NCBI RefSeq assembly: GCF_000421765.1 | Contig: NZ_ATXQ01000001.1 | Span: forward strand, 62,001-126,000 | From: Denitrificimonas caeni DSM 24390 | Lineage (GTDB): Bacteria; Pseudomonadota; Gammaproteobacteria; Pseudomonadales; Pseudomonadaceae | Direction: 5' to 3' | DNA length: 64,000 nt | Shown: positions 1 to 7,965 of the stretch, piece by piece | How positions within the stretch are numbered: the first letter of the stretch is position 1 | Layout of the letters: every line of letters starts with the position of its first letter | The notes under the pieces: model-generated | Told to the model about the DNA's origin: nothing | The model's database searches: none | Seen by the model: the letters and a program-made list of their open reading frames with translations, nothing else | Translations under genes and position numbers: made by a program

Positions 1-551
1 AGCGGATTAATTTTCTTATTAAGAACACCAAAGAGAAAGATATTGGCCAAAACACCTATTAATACAAAAAAATTGCTAACCAACGGATTCAAAATATCCT
101 CACCAGAAAGCGAAGCTCTTCTAATACTGTAAGAAATTTCAGTCATATTAGAACCGTAATTAAGTATATTAATAATGGCCAGTGGATAAGAAATTATGGC
201 TATCACGACCCACAGCACCAAAAGATGACTAAAGTTCAGCTTATCTGCCGACCCTACAGTCGAGTAAGCACCTACTCTAATAGGCTGAGCCAGACCCCAT
301 GAAGTCAAAATAGCTATAAAAGCAAACCAGACTGTTCCCATAACATAAAGCAGTACCGCTTCAACTGCCAAGTGATAAAAGCCTAGTAGCGGAAGGAATG
401 CCAACACAACGAGTGCTGCGCCCCATGTTAAAAGCATCGCAGTTGCTGGAGCAAAAACTGTTTTTTCATAAGCTCTGGAAAAAACAGCACCTATCAATAA
501 GGTACATCCAGCGAGCAAAGACAGCAATGCCAGGTGCCAATCAAAGAACAT
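1..551 (-). CDS. Putative O-antigen polymerase (Wzy-like), 5' part only
   Basis: An open frame starts with ATG at 551 and runs off the window at position 1, giving about 183 codons without a stop. The product begins MFFDWHLALLSLLAGCTLLI and is almost entirely hydrophobic, with about five likely membrane segments separated by short polar loops. This is what the N-terminal half of an oligosaccharide repeat-unit polymerase looks like, and it lies directly after the flippase gene, overlapping its end by 11 bp. These families diverge too far for a motif-based call, so Wzy is inferred from topology and position in the O-antigen cluster. A different multi-spanning membrane protein of the same locus is possible. 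An AAAGG-like ribosome site lies just upstream. Confidence 0.65.
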   Translation of the reverse strand, partial: MFFDWHLALLSLLAGCTLLIGAVFSRAYEKTVFAPATAMLLTWGAALVVLAFLPLLGFYHLAVEAVLLYVMGTVWFAFIAILTSWGLAQPIRVGAYSTVGSADKLNFSHLLVLWVVIAIISYPLAIINILNYGSNMTEISYSIRRASLSGEDILNPLVSNFFVLIGVLANIFLFGVLNKKINP

Positions 552-1989
552 TATCTATACCTTTCATAGCTTTAGCATTCTTAAGCAGGGTTACTAAATC
601 ATCTCGCATAAAAACAAATACACAAGCACCAAATACAACAACACCAATAAAAATCTTTAGAATAAGCGAAAATATTAAACCAAAATCACTGTTCAACAAA
701 CTAACAGCTATCATCATGATCATGCTTGACAAGCTTACTTTAAAAGCAAAAACCCAAGGAAAAACAGGAAATTTAAACACCTTTTTCGATAGAATAACTG
801 TCAATATTAAATAGAAAAAATAAGCGATCAAAGTTGCATAAGCAGCACCAATAATACCTATTTTCAAAATAAGAAAATAGTTTAGAAAGCAATTAAGTAG
901 CGCAGCAAGCAATGGCGGTATAGTTTGTAACCAAGTCGTCTTGGTGATTTGAAAGGCATAATCAAAGTAATAAGATTTGATCGTAGACAACAACACCGAC
1001 AACGCTAGGATAGGAATCAATGATATTGATGCGAGAGAGAAAGCTCCTCCTAGAAAAATCTCGGAGATTTCCTCTTTCACGGCCACGAACCCTAACGTAA
1101 CAGGAAGCATAATAAACAAAAGAATCCGAATTGAAATCGACAGTAACTCTCTTACTGCCTCTTCCCCCTCATTCTCATATGCTTTTAGAATTATCGGGAA
1201 CGCTGCAAGATGCACAATTGAAGCAATGATGGCTATGGTGTATTGAGTCAGGTCATAGCCTGCAGAATATAAACCGACCGAATCGCTGCCCAGCATTACG
1301 TCAATAAAAACCCTGTCTGAAAAGCTAATGATCATTACGAACAAGTACAGCAGGGTTAGCGGCGCACCGTAGATCCACAATTGTTTCAAAACTGTAAAGT
1401 CGAAACTATCCCAGTTCGGCTTTACCCATAAGCTAAGAGCAGGTAATGAGGCGAACAGAGTTGCAATAGCCAAACTGGCTAACAAACTATACACGCCGTA
1501 ATCAGCTAACAAGCAGACTGTACCGACCACCAAGAACAATATATTTTTAAGTGCGAGAGATACTCCGTATGCTTTGGGTTTTAGGTTGGCATTGATCAGC
1601 TTCTGACTCAACAAGGCAAAAAATAAAACAAAAAATAAAACAACAAAGAAGTAATAATTAATTGACAATGGCGGTAAAATATTGAAAAAACCCAGCCCCC
1701 CAGTTAAGACCGCAACCGCAATACTTAGCAACAATGCGCTTGCTATAACTGTAGAGTGAAGCTGCATTTTTTCTGTAACGGTGTTTGCTGCTGGTTCAAA
1801 TCGTCCAAGACCAATGACGAGGAAGTTTCCGAGTATTGCCACTAAGGTTGTTGCTAGATTAACCGTCAAGGAATACTCACCAAACTGATCTGGCGACATG
1901 AGCCTAGTGAATACCATCAATGCAGCCATAGATGCCATAGCAGGGAAGAACTTGACGATGGTGTAACTCAGTGTATGTCGGAGTATCAA
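541..1989 (-). CDS. Wzx-type oligosaccharide flippase
   Basis: Encodes a 482-residue protein with about twelve to fourteen hydrophobic segments and the N-terminal TRLMSPDQFGEYSL signature (residues about 28-41) typical of the polysaccharide-biosynthesis/MATE-like exporter family. It would flip the undecaprenyl-linked O-unit across the inner membrane. The start is a TTG at 1989, preceded by AAGGAG ten bases upstream. The next in-frame ATG would remove part of the first membrane segment. It follows rfbC after 15 bp and overlaps the presumed wzy gene, so it is part of one minus-strand operon. Family assignment is firm; the transported sugar unit cannot be read from the sequence. Confidence 0.88.
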   Translation of the reverse strand: MILRHTLSYTIVKFFPAMASMAALMVFTRLMSPDQFGEYSLTVNLATTLVAILGNFLVIGLGRFEPAANTVTEKMQLHSTVIASALLLSIAVAVLTGGLGFFNILPPLSINYYFFVVLFFVLFFALLSQKLINANLKPKAYGVSLALKNILFLVVGTVCLLADYGVYSLLASLAIATLFASLPALSLWVKPNWDSFDFTVLKQLWIYGAPLTLLYLFVMIISFSDRVFIDVMLGSDSVGLYSAGYDLTQYTIAIIASIVHLAAFPIILKAYENEGEEAVRELLSISIRILLFIMLPVTLGFVAVKEEISEIFLGGAFSLASISLIPILALSVLLSTIKSYYFDYAFQITKTTWLQTIPPLLAALLNCFLNYFLILKIGIIGAAYATLIAYFFYLILTVILSKKVFKFPVFPWVFAFKVSLSSMIMMIAVSLLNSDFGLIFSLILKIFIGVVVFGACVFVFMRDDLVTLLKNAKAMKGIDNVL

Positions 1990-2004
1990 ACTTTCGGCGC
2001 TCCT

Positions 2005-2553
2005 TTACACATAATAGTCTGCTGAAGCAAAGGGAATTCCTTGCTCGTCTTTAGGAGAGGTTAAGGGAGGGTCTCCCTTAACCAGCGGCCAACAGATATC
2101 CAAGTCTTTATCCGCCCAATGAATAGAACGTTCGTATTGAGGTGCATATGTATCTGTACATTTATACTGAAAGTCAGCTGTGTCACTGATTACCAAAAAG
2201 CCATGGGCAAACCCCGGTGGCACCCACAGCATTCGATTGTTATCTTCTGAAAGGTATTCGCCCACCCATTGACCAAAAGTTGGCGAGTTACTGCGCAGAT
2301 CTACGGCTACGTCGAACACTTCGCCACGGGTTACCCGCACTAATTTACCTTGAGGCTGTTTGATCTGGTAATGGAGACCCCGCAAAGTGTTTTTAACTGA
2401 ACGACTGTGATTATCCTGTACAAAATTCGCACTTATACCAGCATCTTGGAAGGATTTAGCGTTCCATGTTTCCATGAAAAAACCACGCTCGTCACCGAAC
2501 ACTTTAGGTTCAATGAGCTTTACGGCGGGAATCTTAGTTTCAATAATTTTCAT
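2005..2553 (-). CDS. rfbC: dTDP-4-dehydrorhamnose 3,5-epimerase RfbC
   Basis: The 182-residue product matches the RmlC family in length and motifs. It starts [20 protein letters not shown], has [12 protein letters not shown], and carries the RGLHYQ segment with the catalytic histidine (about residue 61), followed by [11 protein letters not shown] and FAHGFLV of the cupin fold. It converts dTDP-4-keto-6-deoxyglucose to its 3,5-epimer, the third step of dTDP-L-rhamnose synthesis in the cytosol. It overlaps the stop of rfbA by four bases (ATGA), consistent with translational coupling in the rfbBDAC operon. Nothing unusual was seen. Confidence 0.96.
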   Translation of the reverse strand: MKIIETKIPAVKLIEPKVFGDERGFFMETWNAKSFQDAGISANFVQDNHSRSVKNTLRGLHYQIKQPQGKLVRVTRGEVFDVAVDLRSNSPTFGQWVGEYLSEDNNRMLWVPPGFAHGFLVISDTADFQYKCTDTYAPQYERSIHWADKDLDICWPLVKGDPPLTSPKDEQGIPFASADYYV

Positions 2554-3434
2554 AAAATTGGTTTACTTCGTTGTTTGACCAGTTTTTTCAGGTAAATACC
2601 GTAGCTATTCTTTTGGAGCATCTCAGCTTCTGCTAAGAGTTCCTCTTCGCCGATGTAGCCCATGCGGTAAGCAATTTCCTCTAGACAGGCAATCTTAAGA
2701 CCTTGGCGTTTCTCTAGTGTTTCTATAAAGCCTGATGCCTCATGCAAAGAATCGAAAGTTCCAGTATCCAGCCAAGCGAAGCCACGGCCAAGCAGTTCGA
2801 CTTTCAGATCACCCCGCTCGAGATAAGCCTGATTTACACTGGTAATTTCCAACTCTCCACGATGACTGGGCTTAACTTGCTTGGCGATCTCAACTACATC
2901 ATTATCGTAAAAATATAGGCCGGTTACTGCGTAATTAGATTTTGGTTTAACCGGTTTTTCTTCAATGGAAATAGCGCGTTGATTATCGTCAAACTCAACG
3001 ACACCAAAACGTTCTGGGTCAGTAACTTGATAGCCAAATACAGTTGCACCTTTCTCTCGTTTAGCTGCTGTTTGCAACAACTTACTAAGGCCTTGACCGT
3101 AGTAAATATTGTCACCAAGCACCAGACAAACGCTGTCAGAGCCGATAAAATCTTCGCCAATAATGAAAGCTTGCGCCAAACCTTCTGGACTTGGTTGTAT
3201 TGCATAAGTTAACTCAATACCCCACTGGCTACCGTCAGCAAGCAATCGCTGGAAGCCTTGCTGGTCCTCAGGAGTAGTTATTATAAGTATTTCGCGAATA
3301 CCCGCCAACATAAGTACAGAGAGCGGATAATAAATCATCGGCTTGTCATAAACAGGAAGTAACTGCTTCGATATGCCGCGAGTAATTGGGTAAAGGCGAG
3401 TGCCAGAGCCTCCGGCAAGGATTATTCCTTTCAT
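2550..3434 (-). CDS. rfbA: Glucose-1-phosphate thymidylyltransferase RfbA
   Basis: The 294-residue protein begins [18 protein letters not shown], the nucleotide-binding loop of sugar-nucleotidyl transferases, and contains VLGDNIYYG and [19 protein letters not shown] typical of RmlA. It joins dTTP and glucose-1-phosphate to give dTDP-glucose, the first committed step toward dTDP-rhamnose, and in this family is usually feedback-inhibited by the end product. Its ATG follows the rfbD stop codon with no gap, and its own end overlaps rfbC, so the genes are tightly coupled. Length is normal for the family (about 290). Confidence 0.97.
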   Translation of the reverse strand: MKGIILAGGSGTRLYPITRGISKQLLPVYDKPMIYYPLSVLMLAGIREILIITTPEDQQGFQRLLADGSQWGIELTYAIQPSPEGLAQAFIIGEDFIGSDSVCLVLGDNIYYGQGLSKLLQTAAKREKGATVFGYQVTDPERFGVVEFDDNQRAISIEEKPVKPKSNYAVTGLYFYDNDVVEIAKQVKPSHRGELEITSVNQAYLERGDLKVELLGRGFAWLDTGTFDSLHEASGFIETLEKRQGLKIACLEEIAYRMGYIGEEELLAEAEMLQKNSYGIYLKKLVKQRSKPIL

Positions 3435-4283
3435 TTACTGTTCCAGATATTCATTTAACGTTAGCTCTAATTGGTTTTGCCAATTAGGAAGCTGAATGTT
3501 GAGAGCTTGTTGCAACTTGGTTAGATCCATCCTTGAGTTCAACGGACGTATTGCCAACGTTGGATAGTCGCTGGTTTGAATGGAGTTAACTTTTATACTT
3601 TTGCCAGCTAAACGAAAAATTTCTTTAGCGAAGCCATACCAACTGATTTGACCTGCTGGAGCTAAGTGGTAAAGACCGGTTTTTAGTTTACTATGGATGG
3701 CCAGTGCAGTAATTTGAGCGATGAGTCTTGCTGGTGTTGGTGCCCCAAACTGGTCTGATATTATATTAAGCTCCGATTTACTTTCAGCCAAATGCAGCAT
3801 AGTTTTCATAAAGTTTTTACCACGAGCACTATAGACCCAACTAGTGCGAAAGATCAGATAATCAGACCCACTATACTGAATAGCCTCATCACCTTGTAGT
3901 TTAGTTTCACCGTATACGTTCAATGGTGCTGTTGGACTGTTTTCTTGCCATGGAATTATACCGGCACCTGAGTAAACATAATCACTACTATAGTGAACCA
4001 AACGAATGTTGTTTACAGCAGCGTATTTGGCTAGCTGCTCTGGCAGATCTGCGTTTAAGCGTTTTGCTTCTGCTTGCTGAGTTTCCGCTGCATCTACAGC
4101 AGTCCAAGCTGCAGCGTTTACTATGATATTTGGTCGAACTTGCGCTAGGTAGTCAGATACCTCTTGAGCGTTTGCTAGGTCGAGCTCTGCTCTGGCTGGA
4201 GCAACTATGCGGCCGAAAGGCGAAAGTGTTCGTTGTAACTCGAAGCCCAACTGGCCGGTTTTTCCCAAGAGAAGAATGTTCAT
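3435..4283 (-). CDS. rfbD: dTDP-4-dehydrorhamnose reductase RfbD
   Basis: I place the start at the ATG at 4283, giving 282 residues beginning [20 protein letters not shown]. That ATG overlaps the rfbB stop as ATGA and has GGGAAAG upstream, whereas a longer frame to 4340 adds a tail foreign to the family. The GKTGQLG loop binds NAD(P)H, and [12 protein letters not shown] carries the YxxxK catalytic pair of extended short-chain dehydrogenases. It makes dTDP-L-rhamnose from the 4-keto intermediate, the last step of the pathway. It sits in order rfbB-rfbD-rfbA-rfbC. Confidence 0.95.
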   Translation of the reverse strand: MNILLLGKTGQLGFELQRTLSPFGRIVAPARAELDLANAQEVSDYLAQVRPNIIVNAAAWTAVDAAETQQAEAKRLNADLPEQLAKYAAVNNIRLVHYSSDYVYSGAGIIPWQENSPTAPLNVYGETKLQGDEAIQYSGSDYLIFRTSWVYSARGKNFMKTMLHLAESKSELNIISDQFGAPTPARLIAQITALAIHSKLKTGLYHLAPAGQISWYGFAKEIFRLAGKSIKVNSIQTSDYPTLAIRPLNSRMDLTKLQQALNIQLPNWQNQLELTLNEYLEQ

Positions 4284-5491
4284 AGTACTTTCCCTAAGCG
4301 CTCGCGCTGATACGAGCCATCTTGTACGTTTTTGCACCATTGTTGATTATCTAAGTACCACTGCACGGTTTTACGGATGCCGGACTCAAATGTCTCTATG
4401 GGCTGCCAGTTCAGTTCTTTAGCGATTTTGCTGGCGTCGATGGCGTAGCGGCGGTCGTGGCCAGGTCTGTCACTGACGTGAATTATTAATGATGAATGCT
4501 TAACTATTAATGGATTACCGCGCTCAGACATTGGGGCGAGTTCATCTAAAATAGTGCAGATGGTTTGTACTACTTCTAGATTGGTTTTTTCGTTGTGGCC
4601 ACCAATGTTGTAGGTTTCGCCGACTTTGCCTTCGGTGACAACTTTGTATAAAGCGCGAGCGTGATCTTCTACATAGAGCCAGTCGCGGATTTGGTCGCCT
4701 TTGCCGTAAATAGGTAAGGGTTTGCCTTCTAGGGCATTAAGTATCACTAACGGGATGAGTTTTTCCGGGAAGTGATATGGACCGTAGTTGTTGGAGCAGT
4801 TGGTAATTAGAGTTGGGAAGCCGTAGGTGCGCAGCCATGCTCGGACTAAGTGGTCGCTCGATGCTTTGGAGGCAGAGTAAGGGGAGCTTGGGGCGTAAGA
4901 TGTCTGTTCGGTGAATAAAGGCAGTACGTCACTGCGAGGCTGTAAGTTGTGGCAGTCCATGGATTGCTTCGCTGCGCTCGCAATGACAGGTGTCTCACTC
5001 GCAATAACGGGAGAAGCGCTCTCAATGGTAGGGGCTACGCTCGAAACGATGGGCTCGTCATTTGGATGTGGAAGATCACCGTACACTTCATCGGTGCTGA
5101 TGTGATGGAAGCGAAATGCTTGCTTGCGTTCGCTGTTTAACTCATTCCAGTACGCTCGAGCGGCTTCTAATAAAGTGTAAGTGCCGACGATATTGGTTTC
5201 AATAAACTCTGCCGGACCATCAATGGAGCGATCGACATGGCTTTCAGCAGCGAGATGCATGACGGCATCAGGCTGGTGCTCTTTGAATACACGATCGAGT
5301 TCTGCGCGATTGCAAATATCCACTTGCTCGAAGGCGTAGCGCTCGCTATTGCTGACTTCGAGCAATGACTCAAGATTACCCGCGTAAGTGAGCTTATCAA
5401 GATTAACGACGCTGTCTCGGGTGTTTTCGATGATGTGGCGAATGACCGCAGAACCAATAAAGCCTGCACCGCCAGTTACTAGAATTTTCAT
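4280..5491 (-). CDS. rfbB: dTDP-glucose 4,6-dehydratase RfbB with internal insertion
   Basis: The ATG at 5491 gives [20 protein letters not shown], the canonical start with the GGAGFIG NAD-binding loop. STDEVYGDL and SPYSASKAS (YxxxK) mark the active site, and [12 protein letters not shown] closes the C-terminal part. The protein is 403 residues, about 45 longer than usual. The excess lies between GDLPHPNDE and LPLFTE and is encoded by a dispersed repeat plus four 21-bp tandem units, all in frame. A second, smaller excess of about seven residues precedes DRPGHD. The insertion lies in a loop that is variable in the family, so activity may survive. No clear Shine-Dalgarno precedes the ATG, which fits an RfaH-dependent leader. 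A longer frame to 5539 has no support. Confidence 0.94.
   Translation of the reverse strand: MKILVTGGAGFIGSAVIRHIIENTRDSVVNLDKLTYAGNLESLLEVSNSERYAFEQVDICNRAELDRVFKEHQPDAVMHLAAESHVDRSIDGPAEFIETNIVGTYTLLEAARAYWNELNSERKQAFRFHHISTDEVYGDLPHPNDEPIVSSVAPTIESASPVIASETPVIASAAKQSMDCHNLQPRSDVLPLFTEQTSYAPSSPYSASKASSDHLVRAWLRTYGFPTLITNCSNNYGPYHFPEKLIPLVILNALEGKPLPIYGKGDQIRDWLYVEDHARALYKVVTEGKVGETYNIGGHNEKTNLEVVQTICTILDELAPMSERGNPLIVKHSSLIIHVSDRPGHDRRYAIDASKIAKELNWQPIETFESGIRKTVQWYLDNQQWCKNVQDGSYQRERLGKVL
4928..5053. repeat. Dispersed palindromic repeat plus four 21-bp tandem units inside rfbB
   Basis: Positions 4928-4987 form an element with inverted ends: GTCACTGCGAG at 4928-4938 pairs with CTCGCAATGAC at 4977-4987 with one mismatch. 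The sequence then continues as four degenerate 21-bp units (4970-4990, 4991-5011, 5012-5032, 5033-5053), the first being the right end of the element. Translated on the minus strand they read [21 protein letters not shown] and PVIASAA. A related element lies at 5568-5681 and a partial one at 10539-10573. The ends resemble a repeat widely seen in bacterial genomes whose translation reads like HCERSDVAI. Confidence 0.9.
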
Positions 5492-5567
5492 TTCAATCAC
5501 TATTAGATTTGCTTTGGCGCGCATATTAGGCGCGGCCAATGGGGTTGTTTGTTATTGGCTGGATATT

Positions 5568-5681
5568 GTCTCTGCGAGGCCGTTAGGCCGTGGCAGTCTA
5601 TGTTTGTAACACCGCATGGTTTTTGTAAAACTCTGTGGTTTGCGAGGTGGATTGCCACGTCGCTGCGCGACTCGCAATGAC
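5568..5681. repeat. Second copy of the dispersed palindromic repeat, in the rfb leader
   Basis: Begins GTCTCTGCGAG at 5568-5578 and ends CTCGCAATGAC at 5671-5681, an imperfect inverted pair like that in rfbB. The interior shares GTGGCAGTC with both the rfbB copy and the rluC-end copy. It lies between the ops site and the rfbB start, so it would be transcribed as part of the operon leader and could fold as a long hairpin. Confidence 0.8.
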
Positions 5682-5710
5682 GGTGTGTGCCTTGCAATGA
5701 AGGCGTTTAG

Positions 5711-5723
5711 GCACGCTACCGCC
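5711..5723 (-). promoter_or_regulatory. ops element (RfaH recruitment site) of the rfb operon leader
   Basis: On the minus strand the sequence GGCGGTAGCGTGC reads from 5723 to 5711, an exact match to the core ops/JUMPStart element at which RfaH is loaded onto a paused RNA polymerase in enterobacteria. It lies about 220 bases upstream of the rfbB ATG, in the leader of the O-antigen operon, and rfaH itself ends only 153 bases upstream. The rest of the JUMPStart sequence is not conserved. Position, strand and the neighbouring rfaH gene all support function. Confidence 0.88.
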
Positions 5724-5785
5724 CATGGGTTATGGCTCCCAACGTGCCGTGTTGCTTTTCAAATGTGCCGCGTGTGCGGTGGTGC

Positions 5786-5868
5786 TTGCTTTCGCGGGCA
5801 TGCCCGCTCATACGGGACGGGTGTTGCCTGCGCTACTTTCGCGGGCGTGGCCCGCTCCTACGGGATGA
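5786..5868. repeat. Two tandem REP palindromes
   Basis: Two copies in the same orientation, TTCGCGGGCATGCCCGCTC near 5786-5804 and TTCGCGGGCGTGGCCCGCTC near 5840-5859, each followed by a CTACGGGA-like tail. They match the Pseudomonas-type REP consensus found again at 31290 and 31518. They lie just after the rfaH stop codon. Confidence 0.85.
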
Positions 5869-5875
5869 GATGATG

Positions 5876-6373
5876 CTATTCACTACGCAGCGCGGTTTCT
5901 TCTATTTCTATGCGTTGTTGATTGCCGAGCATATCTAAAAATATTAAACAGCGCTCTTCACCTTTAGGCATGTTGTATATGGCCTGTAGCCCGGCAAAGG
6001 GGCCTTCGGTGATTTTTACTTTTTCGCCTGCGCTAAAGGTGGGCTGTGCTGCGTGTTGATTTTCACTGTTTTGCTCTAGCGCTAAAATTGTTGTCATGAC
6101 TTCGCTTGGGACTGTGGCAGGCATGCCACCAAATCGAACAAAGCTATTGACCCCTCGAGTGCTACGTAGTGCATTAAAATTAGCCGTACTGCTGTCGAGC
6201 TGGATAAAAATGTAATTTGGAAATAAAGGTTCGATGCACTCTACGCGTTTGCCTTGGACTATTTTCTGCCGTTTTATTTGCGGTAAACAGGTTGTATAGC
6301 CTTGGTTTTCTATATTCAGGCGCGCACGCTCTTCTTGCTTTCCTTTGCAATGCAGTAAATACCAAGCTTCCAT
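5876..6373 (-). CDS. rfaH: Transcription anti-termination factor RfaH
   Basis: The 165-residue protein begins MEAWYLLHCKGKQEERARLN and has the NusG-like N-terminal domain with FPNYIFIQL and RGVNSFVRFGG, then a short KOW domain (GEKVKITEGPFAGLQAIYNM, residues about 112-131). Length and sequence pattern point to RfaH rather than NusG (E. coli RfaH is 162 residues). It binds RNA polymerase paused at ops sites, suppresses Rho termination and recruits ribosomes. A perfect ops site lies immediately downstream in the rfb leader. It follows wzz after 54 bp, with AGAGG upstream of the ATG. Confidence 0.93.
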   Translation of the reverse strand: MEAWYLLHCKGKQEERARLNIENQGYTTCLPQIKRQKIVQGKRVECIEPLFPNYIFIQLDSSTANFNALRSTRGVNSFVRFGGMPATVPSEVMTTILALEQNSENQHAAQPTFSAGEKVKITEGPFAGLQAIYNMPKGEERCLIFLDMLGNQQRIEIEETALRSE

Positions 6374-6427
6374 AGCCTCTTATCCTGTTTTCTTGTGTCG
6401 TCCCCAAGGAGACGACTTAGCAATAAA

Positions 6428-7744
6428 CTATATCGCGTTTTTACGCTTGCGGATCATGCTACGGATTAGTGCAGCGAACACGCCTAGCATGCCACCTAAT
6501 ACAATACCTACCGCTACAATTAAGGATTTTTTAGGTTTAATTGGTGCTGTTGGCTCAACCGCGGACTGATCTAGACGCACTAAATTCAGCTTATCCATAT
6601 TCACTTGCAGACTTTTTAAACGTGAAATTTCTTTACGATTTTCCGCAAGCTCAGCTAAGAACAGGTCTTCGTTTTCACGGGCCTGCAGTACTTCAATCTG
6701 ACGATTGTGCTCAAGCAGTCTCAGTGCAGTATTGATTTCCACAATACGACCGCTAGTAAAATCATCGCTTTCACGTGCAACCAACGATGCTCTTTCAGCG
6801 CTCAATGCGTCAGTACCCATAAAATACAGTGGATTTTGCTGGCTGTTCACCTCAGTGCGAATAACGCTGCCTGATGTGCGAGTTTCATTGGCTAATGAGG
6901 ATGGTGTAGCAGGTTTTTTAATGCCTAAGGATTTAGCAATGGCAATGGCTTCGTCCAGTTGCATAATGCGGTTTTGACGGCGCACTTTAAGTTCTTCGCG
7001 CAGCGCTGCTAACTCATCAAGTAATTTGGCCTTCTTCAACACATCTTTTTCAGTAAGTTTAGCAATTTGTGCTTCTTTGCTTGCCTCATAGCCAGCACGT
7101 GCGTTGCTGATTTTACGACGCAAACGCTCTAACTGGTTATTGATAACTACTTCTAAACTGGCAGCAATGCGTTCTTTTTCTAAATTGACCGCATGCTCAA
7201 CAAAACCATTAGCAATTTTTGCACCATCCACGCCTTTCGGATATTGCAATTGAATACCAACGTAATGGGCGAAACTTTCATCTTTTTTGGCGTCGGTTTT
7301 TAAAATCTTGATGTATTCACGATTGATGCGCTCAAAGTTTTGCTCTACGCTTTTACCAGGTGATATTAGCGGCTCAAATAACTCTTGATTAGCTTTAAAA
7401 TAGCCCAGGCGTGTTTCGTAGGACTCAAGACTCGCCCCCACTTGCACCAGAGCCTCTGCTGGACTGAGATCATAAATACCTGTGCCATTAAGCTCGTCTA
7501 AGTCTTTGATTGGCGCAGGCTTAACGATGCTTTGCACTTGATAAATAGGTGTTGCAGCAAGCGCATAGATCAACGCTAACACCGTGACTACTGCAGCGAT
7601 AATGACAATAAGAATTTTTTCTTGCCAGATCGACTGAAATAGCTCAAAAAGATCAATTTCATCTGCATCAGGAGCAGTATTATAAGGCGTGTGCGGCACG
7701 GGGGTATTTGAACTCACAAAGGCTCCTTGGTTGCTTTTCTGCAT
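6428..7744 (-). CDS. wzz: Wzz polysaccharide chain-length regulator
   Basis: The 438-residue protein has an N-terminal cytoplasmic stretch, a first membrane segment at about residues 44-66, a large periplasmic coiled-coil-rich part (about 70-400) and a C-terminal segment VEPTAPIKPKKSLIVAVGIV, the proline-rich motif and second membrane helix of polysaccharide co-polymerases. These proteins set the modal length of O-antigen chains made by Wzy at the inner membrane. It is the first gene of the locus, directly before rfaH. It is longer than the shortest Wzz proteins (about 325 residues), similar to other pseudomonad members. Confidence 0.9.
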   Translation of the reverse strand: MQKSNQGAFVSSNTPVPHTPYNTAPDADEIDLFELFQSIWQEKILIVIIAAVVTVLALIYALAATPIYQVQSIVKPAPIKDLDELNGTGIYDLSPAEALVQVGASLESYETRLGYFKANQELFEPLISPGKSVEQNFERINREYIKILKTDAKKDESFAHYVGIQLQYPKGVDGAKIANGFVEHAVNLEKERIAASLEVVINNQLERLRRKISNARAGYEASKEAQIAKLTEKDVLKKAKLLDELAALREELKVRRQNRIMQLDEAIAIAKSLGIKKPATPSSLANETRTSGSVIRTEVNSQQNPLYFMGTDALSAERASLVARESDDFTSGRIVEINTALRLLEHNRQIEVLQARENEDLFLAELAENRKEISRLKSLQVNMDKLNLVRLDQSAVEPTAPIKPKKSLIVAVGIVLGGMLGVFAALIRSMIRKRKNAI

Positions 7745-7817
7745 TTATGGACGTTCTGGCTTCGCCCAATATGATACGTCCTTGATCACCAAAATGTGAA
7801 CGGGTCGTATATTAAGC

Positions 7818-7843
7818 GCTAGCAAGCTTTTTTGCTAGCTTTA
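7818..7843. other. Short perfect hairpin upstream of wzz
   Basis: GCTAGCAA and TTGCTAGC form an eight-base inverted repeat around a GCTTTT loop in the 221-bp gap between the S49 peptidase gene and wzz. The T-run lies in the loop rather than after the stem, so it is a weak terminator for the peptidase gene at best. An operator for wzz is the alternative. Confidence 0.4.
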
Positions 7844-7965
7844 GTGTGGTTATTAGACAAGCTGTCAGTTCATTCTGTTGCATGGTATTTAAACAAAAAA
7901 TATTGCTTATTTATTTCTGCAGCTTATAGAGTGCAGCGGGATTGCACCCGCCACAGCAAAATCAC

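Larger units (their letters stand above)
5492..5875. other. rfaH-rfbB intergenic leader (ops, REPs, dispersed repeat)
   Basis: This 384-bp gap holds, in minus-strand order, two REP-type palindromes, the ops element and one dispersed repeat, and then reaches rfbB without a clear ribosome-binding site. I found no convincing separate promoter, so the operon may be read through from wzz-rfaH. Small open frames here are made by the repeats and are not genes. Confidence 0.75.

Noticed and set aside
5503-5697. Minus-strand open frame reading HCESRSDVAIHLANH
   Set aside because: It is the translated dispersed repeat in the rfb leader, a common false annotation, and has no ribosome site.
5616-5938. 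Plus-strand open frames over the REPs and rfaH end
   Set aside because: They consist of REP and repeat sequence and run antisense into rfaH.
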